Shown: one piece after another, positions 38,201 through 50,200 of the stretch | Numbering within the stretch: position 1 is the stretch's first letter | Layout of the letters: each line of letters begins with the position of its first letter | Origin: Chamaea fasciata | Taxonomy: Eukaryota; Chordata; Aves; Passeriformes; Sylviidae | DNA: 64,000 bases | Reading direction: 5' to 3' | Assembly: GCA_029207755.1 (NCBI GenBank) | Contig: JARCOQ010000003.1 | Span: forward strand, 372,001-436,000 | Notes under the pieces: generated by a model | Told to the model about the DNA's origin: nothing | Databases searched by the model: none | The model's input: only the letters and a program-made list of their open reading frames with translations | Position numbers and translations under genes: made by a program

Positions 38201-40880
38201 CTGCTGGAGGTTTGACTCTAGGTGGGATCACATGGGGCTGTCCGAGGTCTCAGCCACCTGGATACACCTGCACACATCCGAAGGCAGCTCCAGCAATTCT
38301 CCTACATCTCTGCCCATTCAGCACTCTCCTTTGGGCCAGAGCCATCAGGGAGCAGCCCTGGATGGTGGCAGGATTGCCAGCTGGACCGGAGCCTGGGACC
38401 TGCTTTAGCCCGGCTCCCATCGCGCGTGCAGTCGCAGGGCTGGGCCGAGGGTGGGGCAGGGCTGAACCAGATTTCCCGGCAGCAAGAGCGAGCATAAAGG
38501 AAGGAGATTTGTTCTGTTCCTGGCAGGCCTCTCCACTCATCACACAGAGCTCGCAGATGCTTTGGCAGAGCAGGACGTGCACAGGGAAAGGACCTGGGGC
38601 TAAATGCGGGGTGGGCGTTGTTCTTTCCCCCAGCTCAGCACCTGCCTCACCCACCACAGCACCATGGGATCACTCCTCATTCATTTTTAGCTGCAGAATA
38701 GCACTTTTGACTGGCATTTCACCTGGCAAGGCAAAGAGCACCAAACTGCAGCTAGTTAAAGCAAACCATGCCATCCTCTGCTGAGAGCTGCCATGGTCAG
38801 AGGATTTTTGTTGCTTAGCTTTTTCCACCCTGATTCTTTTGACACTCTCTTCTGTTCTCTTTTGCAAGCACACCCCTCATTGCAAAGCCAAACCCAGCTG
38901 CCCCGGGCACTGTGCCACCCAGCCACTCACTTCCCTGGCTGGAGCAAATTCCTGACCATGACAGCAGGCAAATATCAGGCACACACTGGATGTAACCCTC
39001 ATCCTAGCTCCTCTCACTCCTTGCTGCATTTCCAGCTCACAGAAGTGGTTTGGATCTTCCTGAGCAAAATCTAATCAGGTCTGTGTAAAAAATAGAGTGG
39101 GAAAGAAAAGCCCATACCATATTTTTAAATAATACCAAAAAGCTGTAAGTATGTGGTCGGCCTGTTTGTTCTTACTGCATGGGATCAGCCTGATTATTCA
39201 GGGATTCATTTTTATTTCTGAGTTTTATTTTTTTCTCATTCAACAGCTGCACATTAATAAAAACTCCATTTATTGGAGGATTTGGCTGGGATTGCTATAA
39301 TAAAATAGAAGGATTTGTGCCGGGCACTAAAAGAACTCTCTGCAAAAAAAGTAGTGTTTTTCCTGTGATTAGGAGCACCAGAACATATTGTTTTGCTGTG
39401 TAGCACCATCACTGCCAAGGGTGGTGACAGATGTCTTGTGTTAATGTTGAATGATTAAATGCCATTTCTGAAGCCACTCCCTATCTATGTAGCACGGTGC
39501 TGCTTCACCCGCACAATCTGCCTTCAATCTGTTCCCTTTGCAGAGAGCATCCCGCCCTGCTGACTGTCATGAAAGCCCCATCACCACCCCTCTGCACACT
39601 GTGCCCCAGGGCCAGCTGTGCCCAGCCAGTGTCGGGACATCAGCCTGCCAGTTGCCCTGTCAGGGCAGCTCAGAAGTGGAGGACGCAGCCAGTGGAAACA
39701 GAGAGACAAGTACACCTCTTGTGCTTCTCATGCTGCCGTGGTGTTCCTCACCCACACCAAGAGTGAGGGCAAGTTTGGTGGGAAACCTAAGGCCAGTCCA
39801 AGAGGCCGCTATTTCCAGCTCTAGCTCTGCAAAAAGAGATAATATATTCCTGCACACTTGCCTCTCTTCTATACAAAGGCCATTGCTCGTCATTTGTGCC
39901 CAGTGCCTCTGAGCAAGGCAGAGAGCATCCACCTGTGGGTGGCTACAGAGCCATGTCCAGCTGCTCCAGGGCCTCCACAAGCCCTCTAGCACTGGCTTTC
40001 TTGCTTTCCACTGTCCTCAACCCACCTCCTTTTACTCTCTTGCTCTCATAAACCACTACAGCCCACGGACTGCATCCCACTCTGCCCAAAAACAGGTAGG
40101 TAACTCAGCTCTGGGAAGAAAGAGCCTCTGCCCAGAAGAAGAAGATGGGCAGACCAGCCGCGAGGTAGAAGTGTTGGCTCTCTGCTGTCCACCTGAAATT
40201 CAGCAATATTCCTGTTCTAAAAGCCTGCTCTGGCCTCAGCAAACACACATAGAGACACCCTGAGAGAATCATGCACTTGTGCATCACACAGATCTTTGAT
40301 CAGGACATCTGCATCCTCGGGAAGAATGTTGTCTTCACAAAACCATCATCTGTTTGGCATCTGCTGCAATGACCTGGTGCAGAGACAAATTGTGCACACC
40401 ACTTCCAGCCCACGCACAGGTGGCATCTGAGTCCCAGCGCCACACAGACGACAGAAAAGGTTGTTTCCCCAAACAGAGCTGATGTGGTAAGGGGAAGGAA
40501 GGAGCTGGCTGAGGAAAATTTGGTTGCTCACATGCATTCCCACATGTTACTACAAGTCCTGTCAGTCAAGGAAGGAAGCACGGTAGGGGGCAAGCTGGGA
40601 GTCGCGTGAAGATGTTAAAGAGGGGGATGCCCCTGTAGGAAGCCCAGCTAAGGTGATGCTGCTGATGCTCGCACCACCTACAAACAGCACCTTCTCCTCT
40701 CCTCTGTTCACCTCTGTCCGTGCATCCTGTGGGTTTGGGGGTGATGCCCCCCCCAGCTTTGTCCCAGGACTAAGTGCCACTGCAGATGTCACCCCCCGGC
40801 TGCAGCGATTTGGCTGCACAAGGCAGCTCTTCTGCAAAGCTTGAGGAGGATGGAGGGCAAGGGGCAAAACTGAGGCCCAA
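35266..40880. other. Gene-desert interval, no gene recognised
   Basis: Mixed-composition sequence without a recognisable exon, RNA gene or repeat family. Small AT-rich TAAT-bearing patches occur at 37915-38010 (TTTAATCAGAAGAATTAGGG) and 39110-39480. The open frames here are short and show no known domain. Confidence 0.5.
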
Positions 40881-40889
40881 ATTGACTTA

Positions 40890-41660
40890 TTTCTACCACC
40901 TCTCCTTTAGAAAAATATGAAGCCCTACTGTCACTTGTTAATCCATCAGCCTGACAGGTCAAGTAAAAGCAGGTTGTCCATTCGCTTTCACTTCTCCTCC
41001 AACTTAATCTCTGTGCTAAATTACAAGTTGATAATGGGTTACCATTAATTATTGATTTTCCAGATAATACTTGTTAAAGTAGAATTAACGCTATTGTTTC
41101 TGAACAAATACTGCTGAAATACTGTGTTTAGTGGGCTTGTAATCAGCTTTACCCACTTCTCCTCTAATCTGATTGAAACAGATTTCCTACCAAATCTTTT
41201 TTATCATTTCGTTGATATTAAAAGGTCACATATTTATGCCTGCCCAAAAGTTTAATTTAAGTTACTGCAATTGATTATCATGACATATTCATGCCCAAAC
41301 AGCAGAGTTCTGATGGAGGTACTTTAATTAGGAGTGGGAATGTAGAAGCAGAGAGAAACTGTGAGAAAGAACACTTTCTGTGGCATTCAGTGAGTGATGT
41401 TAGGCATTGTACATTTTAGCTTATTTTCCCAAGCCCTATATTACGATTCTGTTCATCATAATGCCTTTTGACCTGCTGCATTTACTCCATCATAATTATC
41501 CTTTAATACTCTTATAAATGAACTTTTAGCTTATCTTCTGTTAATTCTCAGAACAAGCAAAGCACACACGTAACAAACAAAGCCATCTAAATAAAGTGTT
41601 TAACCCTTGTGGTGGCTCTCCCTGATTATTCAAAGGTGGCCAATGTGTTTAAGAGGTAGG
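40890..41660. promoter_or_regulatory. Candidate conserved noncoding element cluster, AT-rich
   Basis: About 770 bases with almost no open frame, no repeat and many homeodomain cores (ACCATTAATTATTGATTTTC, GAATTAAC, TTGATTATCATGAC, TTTAATTAGG, TCATAATTATCC). It lies 11 kb upstream of VSX1. The stretch has the texture of deeply conserved enhancer DNA; this was not tested. Confidence 0.33.
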
Positions 41661-44600
41661 TGGCTCAATTACACTTCCTCTCATGAGGTGCAGAATGTGT
41701 GATGGCATTTCAGCCCCTCTTCAAGCCAAGCCCCACTGAACAAGTCTCTGAAAAGAAAAAGCAATGAACTTAAAGCAGAACAAAACTATCTGGCAGGAGT
41801 TAGACAGATCAGCCTGGGATTTCTCCAGTGTTGTGCAGCCCTCTAAGCTGAATGGCACACAGGACCTGAGATGAGCTGGTTAGAAAGAGAAGGTGGAGGC
41901 GACTTGTCTCAAGCACCTGAGAGGCTCCAATTTGATTTCCAGCTTAGCCATGAGCTCTCAGTGATTCCCTGAACAACCAGCTCTCTAGGACATGGAGACC
42001 CCTGCCAGGTCTGTCCTGTGTTCCTGTACATTGGAGCAGAGAGGGTTTATTCACAATACAGCCACAGTACCAAACACCGTAACATCTCCCCCCTTGCTTC
42101 TTCCCCATGCTCAAGCCATGGTGGGAAATGGGAATGCACCAGCTTGTTCCATTCCTGTGTTGCAGGATTCGGCACATGATCACATCTCAGCAATGGTCTC
42201 CGCAAAGGTTTCCACACACACGAACATTTCAGCAATACAAAATCTGGGCAGCACAAGACCAACACTGGTTTGCAGCTGTAGCTGGGTGCAGGTGAGACCT
42301 GGCTGGAGATATCATCTGCCAGCAAAGTTCTCCTTGCCTTTCATAACCCTGTAGGATGAGACTCTCCAATATTCCCAGTGCCTTGGACACTTGCCACTGA
42401 CCCAGCATGTCAAACTCACACAAACCTTTCTGCAGATGGCAAAACTGCAACCCCTCTCTGCTGTGACCTGATTTCCCTGCTCCACCTTGCGAGGAGTGTG
42501 AGAGCAGGCACTGGTCAGCCCCTGCCTCCCAAGGGGGAGGGCACCTGGACAGGCACCCCTGGTACAGCCCTGCTGCCTGTGCATTCCCAGACATCCCAGA
42601 TGAGGACAAGATCAGTAAAGCATCTGTGACACAAGGAGGGGTGACCCAGCAATGCAAACACAGCTCCTCTTGCTGTGGTCACTCCAGTCTCCATGCTGTG
42701 GTTGTTTACTATTAGCATGACAAGCAAAGCAGGAGAGGGTCCCTTTCTTGGAGAGTTTGCTAAATCTGGATATACAAGAGCAGAGAAAAGAAGCATTACT
42801 TTCCCCACAGGAGCTGAGATCCAGCATGGGCTGTGCCTGCCTGGGACTCAGACTTTAGGTGTCTACATGCAACCCTGGGAACCCTAAACACCTTTTAAGC
42901 TGCTGGTCAGTGGTAAGCCCAAGCAGCTGCACATTTTCCCAGGACACATGGCAACGAGGTCCTGCAGGCAGAGGAAGGAACAGAAATGGATGGATGCTTC
43001 AGCCACCAGGCCGTTGTCCTGAAATGACTCTGCATACAGCAGGGACTCATCTGCTTGCAGCATTTTCTTCCCCACACACATCCTGCATCTGCCTGCTCTG
43101 AAGACAAACTGCTTTCGCTTCCCAGCAGTCCATCAGAGAGTATCTCACCCGATTAATTCACAGGTAGGTAGATAACAGATCAGTAGAAAATTCTGAAGAT
43201 CCTTTTTTATAGACTAGGTAAACTGCAACTTGCCAGAGAAACTCAGATTTTCATGGAAATTGAGTGATATTCAGTGAAAAGCTACTGGCGTGCATAATGA
43301 GAAAATACCTAATTCTCCCAAAGAAGGTTTTATGCCCCTAAGTGCATCGACAATAACCTGGAAGGGTTAGATTACAGCTAGTAATGTCACGCAGACCTCT
43401 AGAGGAGATTAAGTCAGGAGTTTTGTTATTAAAGGTGTACCATTCATGAGCCTAACTCCACTACAGTGGTAGACACTGAACCGTACTAAAAAAGGTTAAC
43501 AGCCCTCAGTGGCTCCACGAGACAACTTGTCTCTATTGGTGCATATTCCAATTAAAAAAAAAAAAAAATCTTGAGAAATGACAAATGAAACCACCATCCT
43601 ATTTGGTCTCCAGCCCATCTTATTTGCTCTGTAATATTATTTGTCCTCACAAAATCCTGTTACAGTCTTTTCCCTTGTTTTGCCAGCAAGATGAGGATTC
43701 TTTCAGTCACGGGGCTGGATCCTCAGCTGCTGTGGACTGACCCAGCTTTCTTAGCAAACAGGACTATGTTGACTTATATCAGCTGGGAATCTGTTTGCTC
43801 TCCTGCTTCACAGGGAATGGACTCACAAAGATTATCAGTTAGCTTTAAGACTATCATGTTTTTATTGTAAAGAAATCACTCTAAAAGCATTTTTCTCTAT
43901 CCACTTTTTAAGAATCCAATCCTCTGCCATAGCTTAAGGACAAACAATTTCATGATTACCACCAGCAGAGCCAAGGCCAACTTGAGAAAATTTTATTTAT
44001 TTCCTGATAACATAATCCATATCCCACTGAATTGCCATGTGAAATATACTCCTGTGTAATACCAAAGTGTTAATGGCACAGAGTAAAACCGCAAGCTGGT
44101 TTGAAATGCAGAGATTTTGAAGGAAAAGATATGAAATCACATAATGCAGCTCCATAATCGTTCGACAATAAATGATCCTTTTATCCGATTATTATTTCAG
44201 TTGCACGTCTTTAATAAAATGCAGCAGCCACCCATTCCCCAAAGCATTTAGACCACAGTTAGGATCGAAGAGCAGTGGCCTGTAGCAGGAAAGCTGCATC
44301 CTGATCCTTTTTTACCTCATGCACAGCCCGAGTCCCTCAAATCTCAGGACCGTCAAGGAAGTGAGACTTAGGATCACAGGCACAATTGCTTTATACTGCA
44401 GCAGCTCCAGGGAAATCGTAACACCAATGGTTACCAACTAGCAGGCAGGAATTGGCAAGGACAGACACTGAAATAAAAAGACAGCACTGAAATACACCAT
44501 GACTAATAGAAACAAAGACAGTAAGAAGGAAGTTCCTTCTTTTACCAAGAGCAAACATATTTCCTGTTTGTTAGCTGGCCTTCCTACAAAATGCTGGTTG

Positions 44601-46219
44601 TTGAGCTCTCATACACTGTTCAGAACAATTTTAAATCAATAAACTTCTGCAGTTTCAAACAAAGAAAGAAGCAGTGGTCACATCTTTTGGAGAAATTTGC
44701 AGGTGACTACCTGCTCCTTACCTTTCCAAGGAGGAAAATTAGGTAACTCAATATGTAAAGAATTTGGGAGAGCTAAAACAGCATGAGGAAGTCCTGCTTT
44801 TTATGGTTTCAGAACAGACAAATGACCCTTTTCTATGAGATTGTAAATTGGCTCAAAGATTGCTAACACGCTGATAAAATACTACTACAGCTTCTCAAAG
44901 AAATTTTATTTCATTCTGGTTTAAATAGAAATGAGTGTAATACAAAATTGGCTGTGCCCATATTGGCAAGTTTTCAATCTATTTGACTGCTAAATCCTCA
45001 AATCAACATCAGCCTTTTCTCAGCCCAGTGGAGTTTGGTTAACCACTGAGCTGCAAAGAAACATTAAAGGTTATTGAGTTTCCATCACGTTTGCAAAGGT
45101 GATAAATCAACACTAAATAGCACAGGATCTGGTCAGATGTGCAAGCAAATTGAGCCACTTGCAGAAATAGATTGTTGCTTTCAAAAAACACATCTACCTC
45201 TCCATGGAAAAGATGGTGACTGGAGACAGTCCTTTGGAATAGCACCTAAAATAGCTAAGAAAATATTAAATAAAATGCCTTGGGTGGTTGGAAAATATTC
45301 TCTCCCAGAAGCAAGATGAATTTGGGTAAAAAAAGAAAGGGCATATTTTTCACCATGGATTCCCTAATGTTATTTACAGCAGCCAAAAAAAATGTGCTGT
45401 TCTTAACTGTGCCAACTATGAACTTGGCTGTTCATACAGAGTGTCATGTGCACATGGGGTAGAGTGACACCACTGACCCTCAGAAAAGACATTATCAGAA
45501 ACTACAGAGTAAAGATATGAGGCAGAGCTGGATTTTCTTTTATTTTTTTATTTGGGGAGGGGGTGGGGTGCTGCTGCCATGAGGCCTCTGGCGACTTGAA
45601 GTTAAAAACATAAATGCCACAGAGCATCTCCCACATCAGCTTCTGAGATTTCCCAGAAGAAAAGCAGATGTCCATGCAGGACACTCACATCACCTGACCA
45701 CAACTTGCTTTTCTATATTTTTTCTCAGCCTTGGCAGTCACCACTGGACTACCAAAGGCTCTGGACGTCTGTCAGGAATGGAGTGGTCCAAAAGATGATC
45801 ATACAGCAGCAACTGAATACTTGTATTAGGGCCTGCAAGGCGAGCAGCTGAGCTAAAACCCAGCTCGGGAGAGTGAGAGGATGGTGGAGAAACATCAGCC
45901 TGTTCAAAGCTGGGCAGCAGAACCCTTAGATACTAGCACAAATGAACGAAGATGGTGAGAGCACAACCTCTTCAGCAGGCACAGATTAATTGGAATATCT
46001 GACCAAAATGCCAGGTGACAGATATATGACAGATACAGTCACACCTCACCTATCCTGTCCCTCTGCTGACCAGGTATGACAGCTGTCATGTGTTTTCTTT
46101 CACCAAAAAAAAAAAAAAGCTATGAAATGAGCAAAATTCTTTGCACAACTCGTGCCACAATTACACCAGCATCAGCCCAGAGAATTAGAAACACGAAGAG
46201 GCAACATCCCGCAGAATCA
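41661..46219. other. Gene-desert interval, no gene recognised
   Basis: Left part is unique sequence; 43.1-44.3 kb is AT-rich with TAAT cores such as ACCCGATTAATTCAC and TTATCCGATTATTATTTCAG near 44180-44200. An A-run lies at 43554-43568. No exon was recognised. Confidence 0.5.
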
Positions 46220-47110
46220 CTCTTTTCCAGCTTAGGGACTCCACCTTCCGCCTATCGTCGCCGAAGAAGAGGCTCCGACTTTTCGCTGGCGGGGAGAAAG
46301 GCGTTCGTCCAAATTACCTTTTTTTTATTCATGGCCCTTCCTTAACAGCAACGATAAGAATAACAAACCCTGTGGGAGCAGTGTAACTAATTCATGCGCG
46401 GATGTGCAAATGGGCAATTTGCAAACTAATTGCTCCTGCACAATGCGCTGTGCAGACAGGTTGTCCAAACACTGGCTCTGCGCACTATTTGTAGCCGCGG
46501 CTGCCTGGTAAGAGGCGGTTGAAATACTTTCTGGGCAGACAATGGGCTTGCTCAAGTGTGCAACTATTTCGGAGGGAAGCTATCCCGCCCACCCTGGGTG
46601 GCGAAGGTTTGTTCTGCCTTCGTCCAGCTGCCGTGTTGTGCCAGGAAAATACAGGGGCCATGTGCGGGACAAAACAGTTTTGCCTTATTGCCTCTGCCAG
46701 CTTGGGGGGACGCAGGGAGTATCAGCAGCATATGGGCCCCGGGGGATTGCAGCCATTTAACAAACATTATATGCTCCATAACAAAACAACAATATTTTGG
46801 TACTTAGATCAACCAAATAACTAAATTAGGTTCCCTAGACGGTGAGGACTGGTATGCTAATTGGCTTGCCTTGTGGATTTTCTATGTGGCTCCCCAAGAA
46901 ACAGATTGGCCCATTTTTCAGGCAAGTGATTGTTAATTGGAGTAATGAATAGCAGGCTGGAGGGTCCCATCACTTTGCTTGGTAAATTCAAACCCCTGTT
47001 ATTCATGAGGATAAGTGAGAGGTTTTTATGGGTGGTGGGCAAACGGCTGGTCCCAGGTCAACTCCAATGCGTTTTGCTTTCTCTTTGCTCCAGGAACACA
47101 AGGGGAAATT
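46220..47110. promoter_or_regulatory. Candidate conserved noncoding element with a CpG pocket
   Basis: A CpG-dense pocket at about 46240-46315 (CGCCTATCGTCGCCG and CTTTTCGCTGGCGGGG) stands out in AT-rich desert. It is followed by CAATTTGCAAACTAATTGC, SOX-like AAACAACAATATT, TATGCTAATTGGC and TGTTAATTGGAG. No repeat is present and no coding frame persists. It could be an enhancer or the start of an unannotated noncoding RNA. Confidence 0.38.
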
Positions 47111-49224
47111 TAGCAATTGATTCCACCATCCCTCTGGGATGCTGTGCTCTTCAAACAGCTGAATTGTCCCCAAGAAGGGCTTGCCCCTCTGACTGAAGAA
47201 AGCCAGCCACTACGTTTACTGAGCAGATTTCTGCTGATCTGCTCCTCTGGCTGTGGTCCCTAACACAAGCCACCTCTGCTTGTCTGGGAAAGTCCTCAGC
47301 TTTGCTGTGCTCTGCTTCCCTGGTAGCTCTGATGTGACCCAGCCCTCAAGCCCACACCAGCAGGGATGAAGGCCTTGTTTCCCACCTCACTCTCTGCAGT
47401 GCCGGGCTTTGCTTACAAACAAAGTGTCGAACAATGAGCTCTCTCTGCTGTCACGAACTTTGCTGTGAGCCAACCTGTCCCATCTCCCCGGGGCTGAGCA
47501 GTCCTTTCCAGACCAGCTCTGTGGTTGCCCACAGGACACCTGCCTGCTCTGCTGGGCCATCTTCCCTGCAAGTGCTTTCTGCACCGTGACTCAATGTACA
47601 GACTGCCTGAAAACCATGGCCCAGCTATTCACCAAGGACACTACCATGAAAATTTCAGAAATGGGTCCCTCTGGGGCATTTCAACTACTATTCCACAACT
47701 GATGAGGTTTTCAGTTTGTTAGCTGAACCAAAAAATAGCTTTTACAAATTCACAGAGATATGCAACTAAAACATTTTAACTTGGTAAAACATCACCTTTC
47801 CAGACAACTGTGGTTATACACTCTACTAAAAAGCAGAGGTTTTCAGTTATTAATTTTCAAAAAAATGCACAGTTTCTGCTTCATGTGGAGTGTGAAGAGG
47901 CTCAAACCAGCACACAGGTGCCTGACATCAAAGTCCTTTCCTTCTGGAAAGAAATGGAAATCTCACAGCATCATTTTTCTGCATTATAGTATCAAAGTAA
48001 CTGAGCTCATCAGAGAGACCAAGATTTTGCAAGAAGAGACTTATTTTGGTGAGTTTTGTTAGAAGACAGATGGGTGACCCTGCTTACTGAGAAAACAAAT
48101 GTAGCACAATAGATTAAACTTTATATTTAAAACAAATTAATAGATTTTGGTGTGTATGCACAGGGTGGGTGCTCCTAAAGGTGCAGTTCTTAAAGAGCAG
48201 AGAGTCTGGTGTTGGAAAAAAAGTTTTAAAATGCCTCAAGTTGAAGGTTAGACATTTCCAGTGTTTACTTCTCTGAGCTGATCATAGGTATTCATCCAGC
48301 CGCTTGTGCATTCACTCTGGCATGCAAGTGCTTTATAAGCAACAGTGAATTTGTCACTGGACCACTTGAAAATACATCCATTTATAGGAACTGAACTACT
48401 GAAAATTAGTTTACTTCTTCAAGGAAGCTTAGAAATACCAGAGAACAGTCCTGCAGCTGCTGAAGCATAGATGATTGAAGGTTGACAAGTGGCCACCACT
48501 AGTATTTATTTGTCAGTACCTGGTGCAAGGCATGGAAAAACTAATTAAGAATGCTTCTTTTCTCTCCAAGGTGTACAACGATTATTTCACACACAAAACT
48601 TTGGACACCTCCTAACAAATGAGAGGTACATATTTTTTCAGAGCAAAAAGTAACTTTTAGGATCATTGTCCCTTATGAGACTCTAAGCATCCATTGTTGA
48701 TATACAGTGCAATTCCACATGGAAGACTGAGACCAGTGAACTCATCCTCAAGGGGCAGTGGGACAGCAGAGCACCTCCAAAAATGGCTCTCAAGGCAGGA
48801 GGCTCACCACCAAAATTGTCTCTTAGGACACCAGAAGCAACATTCAACAAAGAAAATGGTTTATATACATAGGGGAGAATTGGCAGCCAGCTGTATTTTC
48901 CTATTTCCATTTCTACACGTATCAAGAAAAAGAATATCATGAATATTAAGGAAAGACAGACACTTTCAGTTTTCTGCTTTTCATAATAACTTTAAATTGC
49001 TTCTGACATGCTTTACATAATAGTCATTGAAAATATCACAAGACACACACAGAAAATTCATCATGAAACTAAACAGTGTGAAAATAAGTAATCATCTGAA
49101 GATGAAAACAGTCTGAAGTCACAATCTAACTGGCAGCTGAATACCAGGAGAGGCTTTTCCCAGAGATCTTCAGTGACAGCACAAGAAGTGAAGGACACAA
49201 ACTGGGACATGATAAGTTCCTGTT
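47111..49224. other. Gene-desert interval, no feature recognised
   Basis: Unique AT-rich sequence with only short open frames. No repeat family, RNA gene or motif cluster was recognised. Confidence 0.5.
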
Positions 49225-49405
49225 AGGTACCACACAACATATTTCACCTTATGGGTGGTTTAGTCCTGGGACAGGAGTCTCCATCCTTGGAGATACGAAA
49301 CACTCAGCTGGACAAGGCTTTGAGCAATCCAATCCAAATTTGGCCCTGTTTGGATCATGGGAACCTCAAGGGGTCAACTCGAGGTTAAATTATTCTGGGT
49401 TTCAA
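49225..49405 (+). mobile_element. Degraded CR1 LINE 3' fragment
   Basis: Matches the sense CR1 tail: CTCCATCCTTGGAGATAC, then a block reading CAGCTGGACAAGGCTTTGAG, then a GGTCAACTCGAGGTTAAATT.. stretch ending ATTCTGGG. It is strongly diverged. Confidence 0.7.
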
Positions 49406-49959
49406 ATATCATGTTCAAAAGGTTTTTTAAAACAGAGCATTTTTACCAAAAGCTGAACCTTAACATCGTACATAAGCCAGTAATAGCTTTTAAAAGCTCT
49501 ACAGAAGAGATTGAGATCAATCTTCTGCAGAGGAAGCAGAATGATAAGGCAAGAAATTTCTTCTTTCTCCCTCAGAATATTCACAATTGACTCCAAGATT
49601 ATGACAAGAGCATAAAATTTTTTCTTAACAAAAGCTTGTTAAAGGCATGGGCTGTCTGTGCCACTCAACAACCAGACTGCCAAATGAATAATATTATATT
49701 TGAATGAACATATTGCCCACCAACCCACTGGTAAAACATGTATTTTTGACTGCCTGGAAATCCATCCCTAACATGAAATACAAGGGACAATTTCTGAAAT
49801 TGCAAACAGTTAAAAATTGCAGCAATTGGTTTTAATTTTTTTCATCCTCCCCACCTATTTCTTCTCCAAAAGCAGCTACTTGGAGTCAGTGCTATGTGAC
49901 AGTCCACAGATGGGCACATTTATAATGAATTTGGAGAAGTTAAAAACACAGTGATAGCA

Positions 49960-50200
49960 GACACAAACCAAAAATCTGGGGAATTCTCCTTAATTAGATT
50001 ACACTCGGCGCACCCTGTCTATCCGAATGAGGACACGGCAGTGGAAACCGCCTGACAGCGTCGCTAATACAACCGAGGGGCCTGTGGCAGCAGACATCTG
50101 TTTTAAACCCCTGATCCAAATCTGCCCCTAGAGGCAAACCAGCCAGGCTTTGGATGTCGGTCTGAAACGTTAAAAGTAAAATTCATACTTGCTGGGAGCA
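49960..50200. promoter_or_regulatory. Candidate conserved noncoding element with a CpG pocket
   Basis: CTTAATTAGATTACACTCGG leads into CpG-bearing sequence (CTATCCGAATGAGG, GACAGCGTCGCTAATACAACC) that is unusual for the surrounding AT-rich DNA. It lies about 4 kb before the ENTPD6 island. No coding frame crosses it. Confidence 0.3.
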
